DNA from: Branchiostoma floridae
Lineage: Eukaryota > Chordata > Leptocardii > Amphioxiformes > Branchiostomatidae
Assembly (NCBI RefSeq): GCF_000003815.2
Contig: NC_049981.1
Location: 2,796,004 to 2,822,794 of the forward strand
Length of the DNA: 26,791 bases
Direction: 5' to 3'
Part shown: one piece after another, positions 26,051-26,791 of the stretch
Position numbering within the stretch: the first letter of the stretch is position 1
How the letters are laid out: every line of letters starts with the position of its first letter
Made by a program: the position numbers and the translations under genes
Notes under the pieces: generated by a model
What the model was told of the DNA's origin: nothing
Seen by the model: only the letters and a program-made list of their open reading frames with translations
Database searches by the model: none

Positions 26051-26120
26051 CTCGGATACTGGTTTCCTATTGGATAGTGGTAGGGCTACAATGGAGTCAC
26101 CTGATAGTAACATGCAAATG
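26023..26120 (-). promoter_or_regulatory. Likely promoter: CCAAT box, octamer and YY1-like site
   Basis: On the - strand a CCAATAGGAAACC box occurs at about 26063-26075. An ATGCAAAT octamer lies at 26112-26119 on the + strand. A YY1-like AAAATGGCCGAC occurs at about 26024-26035. The cluster lies just 5' of the exon 1 donor. No convincing TATA box was seen. This is motif evidence only. Confidence 0.4.
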
Positions 26121-26129
26121 ACTTGTGCT

Positions 26130-26791
26130 CCAATAAAGTGCAATACGGCGATGCTGTTGTGCACCCTGCATTGTTGAGTGTGTGTAATCAATTAGTTATT
26201 TTACCTCCTTGCTGTGATGTAATTTAATGGTAGAAGTGAAATCTTATTACTCTGGGGAGTTATCGACAAAAAGTGACAAGTTCAATGCAGACTGACTCTC
26301 TCATTGCCTTTGAAATTCTGTGTGGTTCAATATGTTTAGTTTTGTAACCCACCAAAAGAAGTCATTATCGTCATATGATTATCTCATTACACTAGGTTCC
26401 AGCTGCTTTTGATAATGCACAGCCAGAGCACAGCGGAAGCCATTTTATGCGGCAGGGTGGCCAGGTGGCGCGGCCGGCGCCGATAGTCTCCAAGCAGACC
26501 CTACGGTGCCTTATAAATATTATCAAAGCTGGCAAAGGAGTATAGCCGGCCAAAGGGAGATAGCCGGGTTAAGGGAGTCAACCGGGCACCGGAGTGGTGT
26601 CGGTGCCGGGATACCAGGTCCGTGGGTCGCTTTGATACCAATTTCTAGGGCCCGGTGGGGTCTGGTTGGGGGACAAAGGCCCCGGGCGGGTCGGCCAGGG
26701 CACCCTGAAGGTTGGAATGAGTTCGGCCTTGGGCCGGGTCGGGGTGTTGCAAAAGGAGGCGGGGACCCAGTGGTAATGGGGGAAAATCCCT
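26130..26791. other. Upstream flank ending in a G-rich block
   Basis: 26130-26400 is ordinary AT-rich DNA. From about 26440 the composition turns strongly G-rich with GGCC/CCGG clusters (GGCGCGGCCGGCGCC near 26467) and TAGCCGG repeats. No open frame or RNA gene is recognised. It looks like one end of a repeat or element that continues outside the window. Confidence 0.4.

Overview
The window is animal genomic DNA. Its introns are short to medium, AT-rich, bounded by GT-AG and full of small inverted-repeat transposons. The gene style and repeat types (GTATCT runs, GTACCT-rich hAT-like elements, degenerate Penelope/hammerhead-like repeats) fit a cephalochordate (amphioxus, Branchiostoma) best. 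The species call is inference from pattern recognition, not a database match.

Layout. (1) 1-1050, + strand: the catalytic part of a galactose-3-O-sulfotransferase-like Golgi enzyme, cut at the window edge. Its C-terminus runs into an inverted repeat (1015-1410). (2) 1051-4318: intergenic DNA and probable 3' UTRs of two convergent genes, with one hAT-like MITE. (3) 4319-25952 and its promoter to about 26120, - strand: one large gene. I reassembled it into 19 coding exons plus a 5' non-coding exon; every junction is GT-AG and every phase matches, giving 1435 codons. The protein is a POGZ-type zinc-finger chromatin protein. It has the POGZ N-terminal acidic motif (MECEDEELDPWQ), a long Q/P/T/S-rich disordered region, the conserved EEYYYG segment, the C2H2 series shared by POGZ and ZNF280, and the HP1-binding-type zinc finger pair (RYSTCCSRAYA). 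(4) 26130-26791: upstream flank, ending in a G-rich block with no gene.

Most notable points. The vertebrate POGZ tail (CENP-B-type HTH plus pogo/DDE transposase domain) is absent. In its place is an acidic tail with a SUMO-interacting-type motif (VDLT + acids), three SUMO-acceptor-type sites (IKQE, VKVE, IKVE) and two sets of internal tandem repeats. This could be the pre-fusion state of POGZ. The splice donor before the last exon overlaps an in-frame TAA, so retaining that intron would give a tail-less protein. Introns carry at least three repeats with a hammerhead-ribozyme-like core, a MITE containing a 20-bp minisatellite, two long near-perfect palindromes, a hAT-like element with a perfect 8-bp target-site duplication, and a tandem triplication abutting a splice donor. 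There is a 100-N assembly gap at 15326-15425 inside an intron.
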